Source of the DNA: Bathynomus jamesi | Taxonomy: Eukaryota > Arthropoda > Malacostraca > Isopoda > Cirolanidae | Reading direction: 5' to 3' | NCBI GenBank assembly: GCA_023014485.1 | Contig: JAJOZX010008816.1 | Span: 76,001-140,000, forward strand | DNA: 64,000 nt | Part shown: piece after piece, positions 32,311 to 41,217 of the stretch | Position numbering within the stretch: the stretch's first letter is position 1 | Layout: every line of letters starts with the position of its first letter | The notes under the pieces: generated by a model | Told to the model about the DNA's origin: nothing | Seen by the model: the letters and a program-made list of their open reading frames with translations, nothing else | Databases searched by the model: none | Position numbers and translations under genes: made by a program

Positions 32311-32315
<5 letters not shown>
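32177..32315. repeat. Small inverted-repeat element
   Basis: ctatagcggggtcggacg at 32177-32194 and its complement cgtccgaccccgctata at 32299-32315 enclose about 104 bp. A (TA)n then (CA)n microsatellite follows to 32402. Confidence 0.5.
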
Positions 32316-32348
<33 letters not shown>

Positions 32349-32358
32349 AACAACTCAT

Positions 32359-32404
<46 letters not shown>

Positions 32405-32946
32405 TGAAAGGCAGAAACTAAATCAGTTCGAATCGAGTCCCTAGAGACCTTTTTCGTTCGATTCGTGTCCCTAGATACCTTTTTATACCCAAAACATAAT
32501 CCGATAGAGGAAAGGATTTCCGAGAATCTGCCCAACTCGGTCGGCCTTATTTACCTTTCTACGAGTCAAATCGACCAAAAACCTCGCCTCCTTGTTTCAG
32601 CATTCATTCATTTCACGTTTTATTGTGAATTTCATCCCATATATATATATATATATTATTATTTCTACAATGAAACGGGGTCGGGCCGAAGAAAACGGTG
32701 AGAGATCTCCCCCCCATATATATATATATATATATATAATATAAATTGAATTTACCGTGGTACACCATGTTTGGCAAACGCTTTAGTGGTGCAAGCTCAT
32801 TTACTGATGCATATTATATCTATCGGGCAAATAACTTTTAATTCAGTCACTGATTGACCCTCTAATACCGCAACAGCACAAATTATTGAGTAGAATGTTG
32901 TGTTCTATTACATCAAACAACTTACTCATACCCACTGCCATAATTT

Positions 32947-33022
32947 TCTTTTATCATAACTCAGCCGAGCAACTAAGCGACGTTGGATCTGAGTGGTAGT
33001 TGGATGGGGAGTCATCCACCGC
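32947..33022 (+). repeat. 5S rRNA-like SINE head inside the Polinton
   Basis: agccgagcaactaagcgacg, then tggtagttggatgggg, follow the 5S internal promoter better than the copy at 17256. It has no full 5S gene around it. Confidence 0.45.
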
Positions 33023-33788
33023 AGCAGATAATTTACATTCGATAAATGTAATGAAATAATTAAATAAAATATGCATTTATTTTTATCACGGATGGAGTCG
33101 ATGTAGACAATGCAGGTCCTGAGCTTAAATTATCTAAAACCATAACAATACAAATTATTTCAATAGAATATTATGGTCTATTACATTATTACACCTTGCC
33201 CAGATCCATTACCAATAACCTCAATTTAGTAATAATAACAATTATCTCATACACTATATATATATATATATATATAGAAAGAGAGCGAGAGTTTTGTTCA
33301 AATAAAGGATTCCATTTATAATGAAAAGGTACGACTTGGGATGTCATTCGATTACTGAGAGTTATTAGCAATGAAGTTCAGTAGAGATTACCCCATAGGA
33401 CACGTAGGGTGCCCATTTATCTGCCAACCACTTTCTTTTATTATGTGTAATGACCACCTTAGACCTACAGTTTAATGTTGAAACCGAATGTTATTTTTAA
33501 AATATAATTATGATATATCTCTTTATACCCTCTCGATTACATTAGTGACTAATGATGCGGGAAATTGAGTAAATGGAAATATTATTTTCTCGAAAACTAT
33601 GGGTGATAGAAAACTTCTGAAACCATATTTGGATTCAATATCAAAAGTTCTATACGAATCACCAAATAATTTTCAAAGGAGAATAAGAGCATTAATTCTA
33701 TTAGTGAAAATATAAAGATGCAATTACTCGTCCGTACCCGTTATAGCGGAATGGTACACGTCATAGCTCCACCCAGCTACATCGGCAG

Positions 33789-33873
33789 CCAATCACGACG
33801 GACATCTGGTCTTTTGGGCGGAGCTTGGCGAATGTGCATATAAAAGGGGATATTTTCAGTTGGGAGTAACAGT
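33789..33873 (+). promoter_or_regulatory. Polinton left promoter: CCAAT, GC box, TATA
   Basis: CCAAT at 33789-33793 (gcagccaatcacg), GC box gggcggagc at 33816-33824, TATAAAAG at 33839-33846, and CAGT at 33870-33873, about 32 bp from the TATA start, as a possible initiator. It points right, toward the ATG at 33911. The element spacing is that of a strong Pol II core promoter. Confidence 0.65.
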
Positions 33874-33910
33874 AGCTATTTTCGCATCAGTGAATAATCA
33901 TTCCTCGACC

Positions 33911-34080
33911 ATGGACCTGTACGTCTCCCCAGACTTGTATGAAGAACGTGATACTGCAGCATTAACCACAATTAGTCTTTTCAATGCGGCTGATTGTGGC
34001 GAACTATTTTCGACGCAAACCGTAGAAGATATTTGCAGTGACGCTCCTTACAATCCGACGCAAGGGACTACCATAGAAAT
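33911..34080 (+). CDS. Acidic leader exon (exon 1) of a spliced Polinton gene
   Basis: The exon starts at the first ATG after the TATA promoter and codes 56 residues plus two bases, beginning MDLYVSPDLYEERDTAAL and rich in Asp and Glu. It ends AT|GTAAGT, a near-perfect donor, phase 2. Joining to the acceptor at 34283 (tattcctttaag|GTCC) keeps the frame and gives SDEDLTRVIQSFEGN next. The acceptor at 40852 upstream of the polymerase is also phase-compatible. I recognise no domain. ATG was chosen over the upstream open frame because that frame overlaps the likely transcription start. Confidence 0.55.
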
Positions 34081-34282
34081 GTAAGTGTCCATAATTCGAT
34101 TTTATATATATGCGGAGAGTTGTAGTATTTCGTCAAATAGATACTAGTCAAAAATGTCAATCAATGTTATTTCCCCATCATGCTAAAATCGAAATTGGTA
34201 ATCGAACCAAAGATATCTTCACATAATGGGGATCTGTCTGTCTGTCTGTATACTCTGTATATGTTTTCATTATTCCTTTAAG

Positions 34283-34361
34283 GTCCGATGAGGATTTGAC
34301 ACGAGTTATACAATCTTTTGAAGGGAATACGGATGATATACTGATCAGTCAGCAGTGTCAC
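34283..34361 (+). CDS. Candidate exon 2 (acidic)
   Basis: Follows the polypyrimidine acceptor at 34281-34282 and reads SDEDLTRVIQSFEGN then DDILISQQC in frame with exon 1. In this copy the frame runs on into the duplicated unit at 34362. In the second unit the equivalent exon (from 34756) has a 2-base deletion. Where exon 2 normally ends is unclear. Confidence 0.4.
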
Positions 34362-34831
34362 ACATCCTCCACCATGGACCTGTACGTCTCCCCAGACTTG
34401 TATGAAGAACGTGATACTGTACTGCAGCATTAACCACAATTAGTCTTTTCAATGCGACTGATTGTGGCGAACTATTTTCGACGCAAACCGTAGAAGATAT
34501 TTGCAGTGACGCTCCTTACAACCCGACGCAAGGGACTACCATAGAAATGTAAGTGCCCATAATTATAATTTTATATATATATGGAGAGTTGTAGTATCTC
34601 GTCAATTAGATACTCGCCAAAAATGTCAGTGTTATTTCCCCATTATGCTAAAATCGAAATTTTTATGGCGTTCACTCCTCGAACCAAAGATATCTTCACA
34701 TAATGGGGATCAGTCTGTCTGTATACTCTGTATATGTTTTCATTATTCCTTTAAGGTCCGATGAGGATTTGACACGAGTTATACAATCTTTTGAAGGGAA
34801 CGGATGATATACTAATCAGTCAACAATGTCA
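34362..34831 (+). repeat. Second unit of a 463-bp tandem duplication (broken exon copy)
   Basis: Repeats 33899-34361: exon 1 copy at 34374 with the same start, the same donor gtaagt (about 34549), the intron and exon 2. A 5-base insertion near 34419 (gatactgtactgcagc against gatactgcagc) destroys the frame, so only the first unit can code. Confidence 0.8.
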
Positions 34832-34947
34832 AATAATGTGTGTTTTTCGATCTTTTTGGGATAAGAAGACACAATATATTTTCATAAATTTATTAAATGA
34901 AAGAAATCAGTACAATAAACGAATATACAAATATACGAACAAAAACA

Positions 34948-35426
34948 TTATAATATACAACGAGTACGTACAATTGGAAAACGGTTTTTTATCTGTCTGC
35001 ATACCATTTCATCGTTTCGGAGTGTGACACGGGTCAAATAATTTAAAAAATTTATAAATTCTTTATCATTTGACATATGCATGAGAAATGAGACACAGTA
35101 CATTCCGCAAACATTAGTAAAATATCCCTGCATACGAAATGGGTTCCATACAACTTCGGGAATATGTAACTGAGCGAGAAATTTTACAATAATAGGGTCA
35201 CTCCAGGGTTGAGTACCAAGTGAATCAAATAGTACAGGCGCTGTCTATTTTTAAAATAGACAGCGATCCAGTGAATCCCTTCATTACCGATGATGTCTGT
35301 GTTCACAATAAGACTACCGCATTCTCGCGTACTTGGCAAACTCAATGTTTCATTCTTCGCAAACACGCCGATAAATTTGGAACGTGTGACTCGCTCCATT
35401 ACTTTCTGAAGTGTATTAGCATCCAT
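34948..35426 (-). pseudogene. Polinton adenain-type cysteine protease, frameshifted
   Basis: Starts at 35426 (MDANTLQKVMERVTRSKF). EGIHWIAVYF near 35260 holds the catalytic His. After a frame change near 35230 the other frame gives FDSLGTQPWSDP (Asp region) and, near 35100, NVCGMYCVSFL with the catalytic Cys. This His-Asp-Cys order is that of adenovirus-type Ulp1-fold proteases, which mature capsid proteins. One frameshift makes this copy inactive. It lies downstream of the major capsid gene on the same strand. Confidence 0.75.
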
Positions 35427-35546
35427 TTTAAAAGTCAGTGATAACGCTTCTAAATCTATCTATTCTATTAGGGCTTGCGATTCGAGATATACTAGTACAC
35501 TAATAGGAGCGTCTATAGGCTGGCGAATTCCAGTCGCACTGAGATG

Positions 35547-36710
35547 TTACCGCTCTGCTGTGGTGTAAATGGGTATTACGCTAGCAGATAAGTCAGGTGT
35601 AATGTCAAACGGATAAAGGTTAAATTGATCAATGAATTCTTCCTGCGTTACCCCATTACCAAGCTCATCACAATCACCTGCAATATGGGTCAGATTACTA
35701 TAGGCTCTGGCACAAAGAGGTAACACAGCGTCTGATGAATAGTCCGTACCCATTGTTCCACCCAAAGCAGTGCCATTAACGTATAGAGTTATATTTTTAA
35801 GTCCGAAATTCTCGAATTTAAAGGCACTCTTTTTATATTTTCCATTCACCGAAGCGTGGTCCTGCATGCCGATTAATATCCTTTTAGGAAGATTCCCAGG
35901 GCAATGTTTTTCTATCTGCTTCGATGCCAACCCTGCAGGAACCGTATATAGTTTGATCTGCCACTCTGTTAATAGGATATTTCACTGTAGCGTTTAGTAA
36001 ATTTTTCTCAATTTCTAGTTGTTTTGGTGAACTTAATTTCACCTCGCCGTACGCGGAGGTATGTGTCCATAATGTGAACCACAACGGACTTTGCACCCTC
36101 TCTTGATTCGCATCCAGATTTAAGCAGATCTCAGGACTCGTGCGGGTGAGCTTTATTTTCATATCCACCCCGTTCACAAGCAACTTCTCCTGGAAAGTGA
36201 AATCTGTGTGCAACCGTCCAAAACACTCGTATATTTTCTTTTAGAATTTTTAAATTTGTCCTTTATACTATTTTCATCTTTAGTTTGATAATATCCCTCC
36301 GCACTTAAAAAGGTAGCCTTCGCTTCTTTGGAAAAGTTGAGGACATTTTCCAAATAGGCTCGTAGATGATAGTACCCCGTGCCTGCGATATTGGTCTGAT
36401 TTAAATATACGTCACACTGGTTGAATATGGCGTGCAGAAAGTTTGTTTCAGGGTATACAGCATATTTGTCATCGCAGGCCGTTCCATCAGAATGGGCTAT
36501 ACGTAGCTTAGCGTACATGTGCACACAGCTTGGATCAAAAAAGTAAGGACCTGAGCTGGGTATCACGAATTCTATAGGTGCACTCGGTGAACTAATTGGT
36601 TTAAAGGGTTAATTGTAATAAAGTCACTGTGCTCAATAGAAATTGGGTTGGCGGGAGCTCAAAAAAGGACAGCTCCGATTTACAGCATTGTGAACTACAT
36701 GGGTGGATGA
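35547..36710 (-). pseudogene. Polinton major capsid protein (double jelly-roll), frameshifted
   Basis: Read leftward from about 36700: an N-terminal ELPPTQ motif near 36650 and SIEHSDFITIN; then VIPSSGPYFFDPSC, ETNFLHAIFNQCDVYLNQ and HLRAYLENVL (36566-36240). Next come FTFQEKLLVNGVDMKIKL and KYPINRV (36200-35960), and LPKRILIGMQDHASVNG and FNLYPFDITPDLSA (35930-35560). These are conserved blocks of Polinton capsid proteins. At least three frame changes (near 36608, 36235 and 35930) break it. The protein forms the icosahedral shell in virus-like Polintons. A neighbouring minor capsid gene and ATPase on the same strand support the call. Confidence 0.8.
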
Positions 36711-36819
36711 AGCGTGCCATGGCGAAATAGTGACTCCTCTCTCGACAAGTGGTAAACAAACTATGATTCATGAGATCAATATCCTTAGCTTATATCAGTC
36801 AAAAAAGTGGTCAACCATA

Positions 36820-37185
36820 GGTTTCATTCGCTTACAGCATTTCTTTTTTGATAGCCTTTTACGTTTAATACACGTGACCCTTCTTCTTCTTCCGGGGAGC
36901 CCTCTTCTCTTCCCGCCACCACGCATTTTTCTCTTTGCATCTTTGATGATTTCGTTCCGTGTACGCTTTAAATGTTTTTTTAGAGCTTTTTAGGTTTAGC
37001 CCCGGCCAATATGTCTTCTGCAGTGTTAAGGCCTGATTGTAGTTGCGCTTTCTTCCAAGGTATCTGGCACCCCTCTTCAGCAAAGGAACAGCCGTACGTA
37101 GTATGGATGAAAAAAGGATCCAAGTCCACTACGCGCTGGTATCGCATCCCTCGATAGACGGGAAAGGCTTTCTATCCATTATAAC
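36820..37185 (-). pseudogene. Basic Polinton protein, frameshifted remnant
   Basis: In one frame from about 37175 the reading is AFPVYRGMRYQRVVDLDPFF and later AEDILAGAKPKKL. In others, a very basic stretch (KRRGLPGRRRRVT, near 36900) follows. The YRGMRYQR start resembles small basic structural proteins next to capsid genes in other Polintons, sometimes compared with adenovirus core/pVI proteins. I cannot confirm the frame or function. It lies between the minor and major capsid genes, all transcribed leftward. Confidence 0.4.
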
Positions 37186-37194
37186 TCAGTGCGT

Positions 37195-38031
37195 CGAAGT
37201 GTAGCTTCACGGTTAAGCTCCCCGTTACCGAATGGGAAGTTTCGCCCTCATCGTTCTTAAATATTGTGATATTGGTTATTAAATAGTTGCGACATTCACA
37301 TAATGGGTCTGTCATATGTAATACTCAAACTCCTTCCTCTATGGTTGGGGATGTGAGCAATGCGCAGCAGGCGTGCCTGGGTTTATCCCCAACAACTGGT
37401 GCTCCACTATATTACTGTAAATATAGCACATGTCTGGGGACCTTTCAGCCAATTTCTCCATCTTCAATTGATACATTAATCTGGACAAGTTATACTGTGT
37501 CTCGTGAAATGTGTCTCTTTGGAAGGCTGCGCTATATCGGCCGTTGGTTAGAATTTTGAACTTTCTATGTTCTTTAAGACATCTGTTAGTCTTTGATTTT
37601 AGGATTAGTGTATGTGCAGGGTTGTTTACGATTTCATATACTAAATCATTCGTAAGGTTTGAGTTTCTTAAACTTACGTTTAAGCCTCTCACAACATCCT
37701 CGGCCGAACCATATTGACCCGGCCCTAGTCTTACTTCTGTACTGTAATACCGTGCAATCTTAGTCCAAGCGATGCGCATAGTTTCATCCATAGCTACCCC
37801 AGCTTTTTCACACTCGTCAATGTCTCTAAGAATCGTAAAAACGGTTTCTTTATGTTCAATATTTAAAAAGACGGTGTCCAGCTGAATTTCGCATATCCCC
37901 ACCTCATACGAATCACGACCCAATTCAATGTGCCCATGGAGTTCTGTTACAAAGTTGGCTAGCGTGTTGTTAGGGTGTACAGACAGGGACGAGGAGGACG
38001 GGAGTGTGACGTAGAAATGGTTAGGAGCCAT
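37195..38031 (-). pseudogene. Probable Polinton minor capsid (penton-like) protein
   Basis: The ORF from 38031 begins MAPNHFYVTLPSSSSLSVH with NTLANFVTELHGHIELG and SYEVGICEIQLDT, a conserved start of a Polinton protein found beside the major capsid gene. It runs 230 codons to 37339. Its expected C-terminal strand block (SVTGSLTVKLHFDAL) lies in another frame near 37215, so a frameshift near 37340 truncates it. Assignment as minor capsid protein is from neighbourhood and family memory and not from structure. It starts 9 bp after the integrase stop. Confidence 0.6.
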
Positions 38032-38039
38032 GTTGCATA

Positions 38040-39107
38040 CTATTTAAGCTTCATTATTGCATCAGCTTTTATATAGGTGTTGAAGCTTTCTGGGTACCCT
38101 AGCCATTTCACCAGGTACATTTTTCTCCTTCCTGAACCTTTGCTTCCTAAAATTTTCTCAATTTTAAACACATTTTTTTCTAAATTAAAAGCAACTTTCT
38201 GCAATTCCTCGCGGTAAAAGCCTCCTGAGATTTCTTCCCCATTCAAATCTTCAATGTAATACATCATTATCACACCTTTAGGTCTCACAGCCCTAACTTT
38301 AAAAATCTCGCGTGTCCATCCTTGCTCAAAACCCTTTGCGAATTTATTCCCCGAACGCGACAGCCTTACATAATCATTGATTTTGAAGCGCACAGAGTGT
38401 GGTGGTGGTGGTGGTGGTGGTGGTCCATCTCTTCTCGGGAGCGTACCTCTTTCTAAAACTTCGTTAGGTGTTGCCCCAATCGTGCGATGGTGTGAGCGGT
38501 TGTAGGATGATGCCAATGATTCCAGAATGTCTAGAAATCTGTATGTGTTTTTATGTGTAAAATAACGGTGCATGCGTTCCTTTATGGTGCGCTGAACTCT
38601 TTCAGCTAAAGAAGCCTTATGTATAGAATTGGTTGTGTAATAGCTGATATTAAACTCTGTCAACATATTCTGAAAAGCACGGCCTATAAACTCCTTCCCC
38701 ATATCCGTACAAAAATAGCCAGGAACCCTGTTTTCTTTTAACATTAGCGTTTTGGTGGCTTTAGCAACTGTTTCAGGTGATTTATTTTTCAGAGGAACTA
38801 GCCACAGATATCTAGAGAACACGTCTATTATGAATAGAATGTAGCGGTAACCATCGTTATACACAGAATATCTTTGCATGTCTGTTAAATCTGCTTGCCA
38901 AATAGAATCAATCGAGGAAGCCGTTGTCTTGGCTGTTTTAAACCTTTTTCTCACAGGCTTATGAAGCGTATAAGCGTCCTGCTCCCTCAAAAATCTTTCA
39001 ACATCTTTTTTTCCTACTCCGTAAACACTTCTGTACAGTCTATCTACGCCGCCGTAAGAGGATGGGGTAGAAATGTCATAATAGCGTTTAGTTAATACGT
39101 TAGCCAT
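38040..39107 (-). CDS. Polinton retrovirus-like integrase with chromodomain
   Basis: An intact 355-codon ORF. The rve core has DSIWQADLTDMQRY (first Asp, residue about 70), YFCTDMGKEFIGRAF (second Asp) and SLAERVQRTIKERM (Glu), the DDE triad. The C-terminus (about residues 305-355, KIEKILGSKG then YLVKWLGYPESFNTY) is a chromodomain, which may steer insertion to modified histones. A poly-Pro run (PPPPPPP) precedes an SH3-like region. It integrates the linear element, normally with 6-bp duplications. It is one of the few undamaged Polinton genes here and lies 10 bp from its upstream neighbour. Confidence 0.9.
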   Translation of the reverse strand: MANVLTKRYYDISTPSSYGGVDRLYRSVYGVGKKDVERFLREQDAYTLHKPVRKRFKTAKTTASSIDSIWQADLTDMQRYSVYNDGYRYILFIIDVFSRYLWLVPLKNKSPETVAKATKTLMLKENRVPGYFCTDMGKEFIGRAFQNMLTEFNISYYTTNSIHKASLAERVQRTIKERMHRYFTHKNTYRFLDILESLASSYNRSHHRTIGATPNEVLERGTLPRRDGPPPPPPPPHSVRFKINDYVRLSRSGNKFAKGFEQGWTREIFKVRAVRPKGVIMMYYIEDLNGEEISGGFYREELQKVAFNLEKNVFKIEKILGSKGSGRRKMYLVKWLGYPESFNTYIKADAIMKLK

Positions 39108-39116
39108 TTGCGTATT

Positions 39117-39818
39117 TTAGAGGCACGTGGGTAGGGTTGGTTTAACCTCTTCTTGCTCCTCTTCAAAGGTGTTACCGCCGGGGGTGACGGCGCCTTCAAT
39201 TGTGTCACAGGCGTTGCGTTCCAAGTCTTTTAACCTGTTCAGATTTCCTATCAACGTTTTAGGGACATTTATTTGTTGTAGTCTTGCTTTAATATGCTTC
39301 CATCCTGATGGTGATGGCCTATCCCACTTTCTCACCAGATCATGGACAATGTCTACGATATTCGATCCCTGTACCTTTGATCCTTCCACAATGATCTCCC
39401 CTGTATCGGTCCATTGTATGGCGGGATCCTCATTCAATAGATTATAAAGACTTAAGCCTTTACTCCTCAATGTAAGTGGGAGGGTATTTTTTAATACATG
39501 TTCGATATGTTGTGTGGCTAATCTTTTTGGTTGGTCAGCTGTGTCGTCGGGTACAGATCCTATGTCGCCATCGTCCCCCGTGCTGTGCCTAATAACCACA
39601 GGAATCTCTGTAGGGCTCTTATAATTTTCGTACTCGTGAAGAAATTTCTGCAGAGCTTCTTGGTATAAGATTCTTTTCTCATCAGGTGTTTTTTCACTGT
39701 TTAATAGGGCTAACAATTCGCTTTCCATTCTTTTAAGTCTGCTTTTACGGGGATCTAGATCCGTGTCTCTTTGCAGTGAGGCGTACACCTCGTGGGGAAT
39801 CACTACCACTTTCTTCAT
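39117..39818 (-). CDS. Conserved Polinton protein, function unknown
   Basis: Intact, 233 codons. N-terminus VVVIPHEVYASLQRDTD and a charged helical region (SRLKRMESELLALLNSEK). C-terminal half LTLRSKGLSLYNLLNEDP, IQWTDTGEIIVEG, SNIVDIVHDLVRKW and GWKHIKARLQQINVP. The C-terminal half (tryptophan, an IIVEG strand, NIVDIV helix and INVP) is a pattern I associate with a conserved protein of invertebrate Polintons. No enzymatic motif is visible. It shares its ATG region with the stop of the next gene upstream (39818). Confidence 0.65.
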   Translation of the reverse strand: MKKVVVIPHEVYASLQRDTDLDPRKSRLKRMESELLALLNSEKTPDEKRILYQEALQKFLHEYENYKSPTEIPVVIRHSTGDDGDIGSVPDDTADQPKRLATQHIEHVLKNTLPLTLRSKGLSLYNLLNEDPAIQWTDTGEIIVEGSKVQGSNIVDIVHDLVRKWDRPSPSGWKHIKARLQQINVPKTLIGNLNRLKDLERNACDTIEGAVTPGGNTFEEEQEEVKPTLPTCL

Positions 39819-40141
39819 TATATTAATCTAGTCAGTAAAGGGCCCAAAACTGAAAATAAGATGGGGAGAAATGACCCTCCTGTTTGCACAATAACTCGTT
39901 TTTTCTTCGCTACAGTTTGACTTTTACGAGCGAGTGTACGTATTATGTTCTTGTAGCGGCGTAGGCGAGCCTTCTGATGGGTTTTCATTGATACATTGCA
40001 ATTTATAACGTTAAGACAGATTTCACAGATGCATTTTAAAAAGTCGGCGTCGATATTTTTAATAAACATCTGCTGCATTGCCCGGGGCAGTCGATGATAG
40101 ATTTTTATTAATTCATGGTATTTCTTTAGTCTCTTTGTCAT
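39818..40141 (-). CDS. Small basic Polinton protein with C-terminal hydrophobic segment
   Basis: 107 codons, start MTKRLKKYHELIKIYHRLP. Strongly basic in the middle (HQKARLRRYKNIIRTLARK, AKKKRVIVQTGG). It ends SFLPILFSVLGPLLTRLI, a hydrophobic segment that could be a membrane or virion-associated helix. Overlaps the ATPase stop (40138-40141) and the next start (39818), so the three are translated from a tightly packed block. Function unknown. Confidence 0.65.
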   Translation of the reverse strand: MTKRLKKYHELIKIYHRLPRAMQQMFIKNIDADFLKCICEICLNVINCNVSMKTHQKARLRRYKNIIRTLARKSQTVAKKKRVIVQTGGSFLPILFSVLGPLLTRLI

Positions 40142-40776
40142 TCTGGAATATACACCGTTTCAGGCTCGTTTGGAAATATATTCGTTCGCAGAAGCACTCT
40201 AAACGTGTTTCGCGGATGAAGGTCGCAAAGCAAATATCCGTAACGCGTGCTTGTAGCTTCTTTATAAACTTCCAAAAACTCCTTACGCTGATTCGGGAAC
40301 ATTTGATTGGCTAATACCCCAATTTGTGATACATCTCTACGTTGCGCGAATAAGACTAGATATTGCGTATTTAACGACACATCGCGCATGTATCTATTTT
40401 TGAAAAATAGATTCTGATTGATGAAGAACACGCTTATGTTAAGATGGTGGGAGTATACTGTAAATGTCTCGGCAAACGTTTTATCCATCTCCAACATGAG
40501 ATCGTCAATTACAATGATTGTATGTTCAGTTCCCTTTAGCGAATTAACGTCATATACACCTTTGTGGAACAAAATATCATCTTGGTACTCGTTGAACACT
40601 GATTGATACGTCGAATAGCACCATATAACTTTATGCACAAATTTCGAGAACATCTCGCCCTTTTCTTTAATGATTTTAAGCATAAACACAGTTTTACCAC
40701 ATCCTGTAGGTCCAGATATAATACATGTGGATGGGCTCGTGAATCTGAATTTTTCTACAGAGTCCATTTCTAACAC
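40138..40776 (-). CDS. Polinton FtsK/HerA-type packaging ATPase
   Basis: Intact, 212 codons. Walker A is IISGPTGCGKT (residues about 19-29), Walker B is IIVIDDLMLEMD (about 88-99), and the sensor-like INQNLFF follows. This is the A32-like genome-packaging ATPase carried by Polintons and related viruses, which pumps DNA into the capsid. It is the first gene of the leftward block. Its start faces the polymerase 5' exon (40852) across about 75 bp, so a divergent promoter may lie between. Confidence 0.88.
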   Translation of the reverse strand: MLEMDSVEKFRFTSPSTCIISGPTGCGKTVFMLKIIKEKGEMFSKFVHKVIWCYSTYQSVFNEYQDDILFHKGVYDVNSLKGTEHTIIVIDDLMLEMDKTFAETFTVYSHHLNISVFFINQNLFFKNRYMRDVSLNTQYLVLFAQRRDVSQIGVLANQMFPNQRKEFLEVYKEATSTRYGYLLCDLHPRNTFRVLLRTNIFPNEPETVYIPE

Positions 40777-40851
40777 GTCACACTCCTAAGTGGGTCATTT
40801 ACAAAATATTACAAATTTTGAGTGCTGATCCTTATATTTCTTCTCCCACAG

Positions 40852-41217
40852 AACCGACGATGAGGTAGAGCACCCTATCATTACGGATGACGATGACAGT
40901 GTAGTTGTGATCTCCTCCCCTGAACCCTCACCAGCGATACAGGTTGCACGTCCAAAGCGGAGGTATGAGAACCCACACATCAGGTATAAAGCGGCCGAAA
41001 TACGTACCTGTTGCAGCAGACCCCCAACCCTCAACCTCTTACGCAACAACCTCCCCAGCAGCAGCACCTAATATACCCCTTATTCCGCCCCCCGTTCTGT
41101 TAAGTCTACAATAATAGATCCCCAACCCTCCTACGCAACAGGGCCCCCAGCAGCAGCACCTAATATACCACTAATTCATCCGCCCCCCGTTCTGTTGAGG
41201 ATGTTATTACGTTCGAG
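40852..41217 (+). pseudogene. Candidate 5' exon and Pro/Ala-rich linker of the polymerase
   Basis: A strong acceptor (cttatatttcttctcccacag) precedes an open acidic stretch beginning TDDEVEHPIITDDDDSVVVI, then basic ARPKRRYENPHIRYK. The frame then changes to a Pro/Ala linker (AADPQPSTSYATTSPAAAP). The linker is present twice, in tandem copies 41021-41119 and 41120-41208 (cccagcagcagcacctaata shared). The frames do not join to the ORF at 41218 as they stand. The exon begins in phase 2, compatible with the donor at 34081. Confidence 0.45.

Noticed and set aside
35770..37000. Plus-strand ORFs across the capsid block
   Set aside because: They are antisense shadows of the leftward capsid genes.
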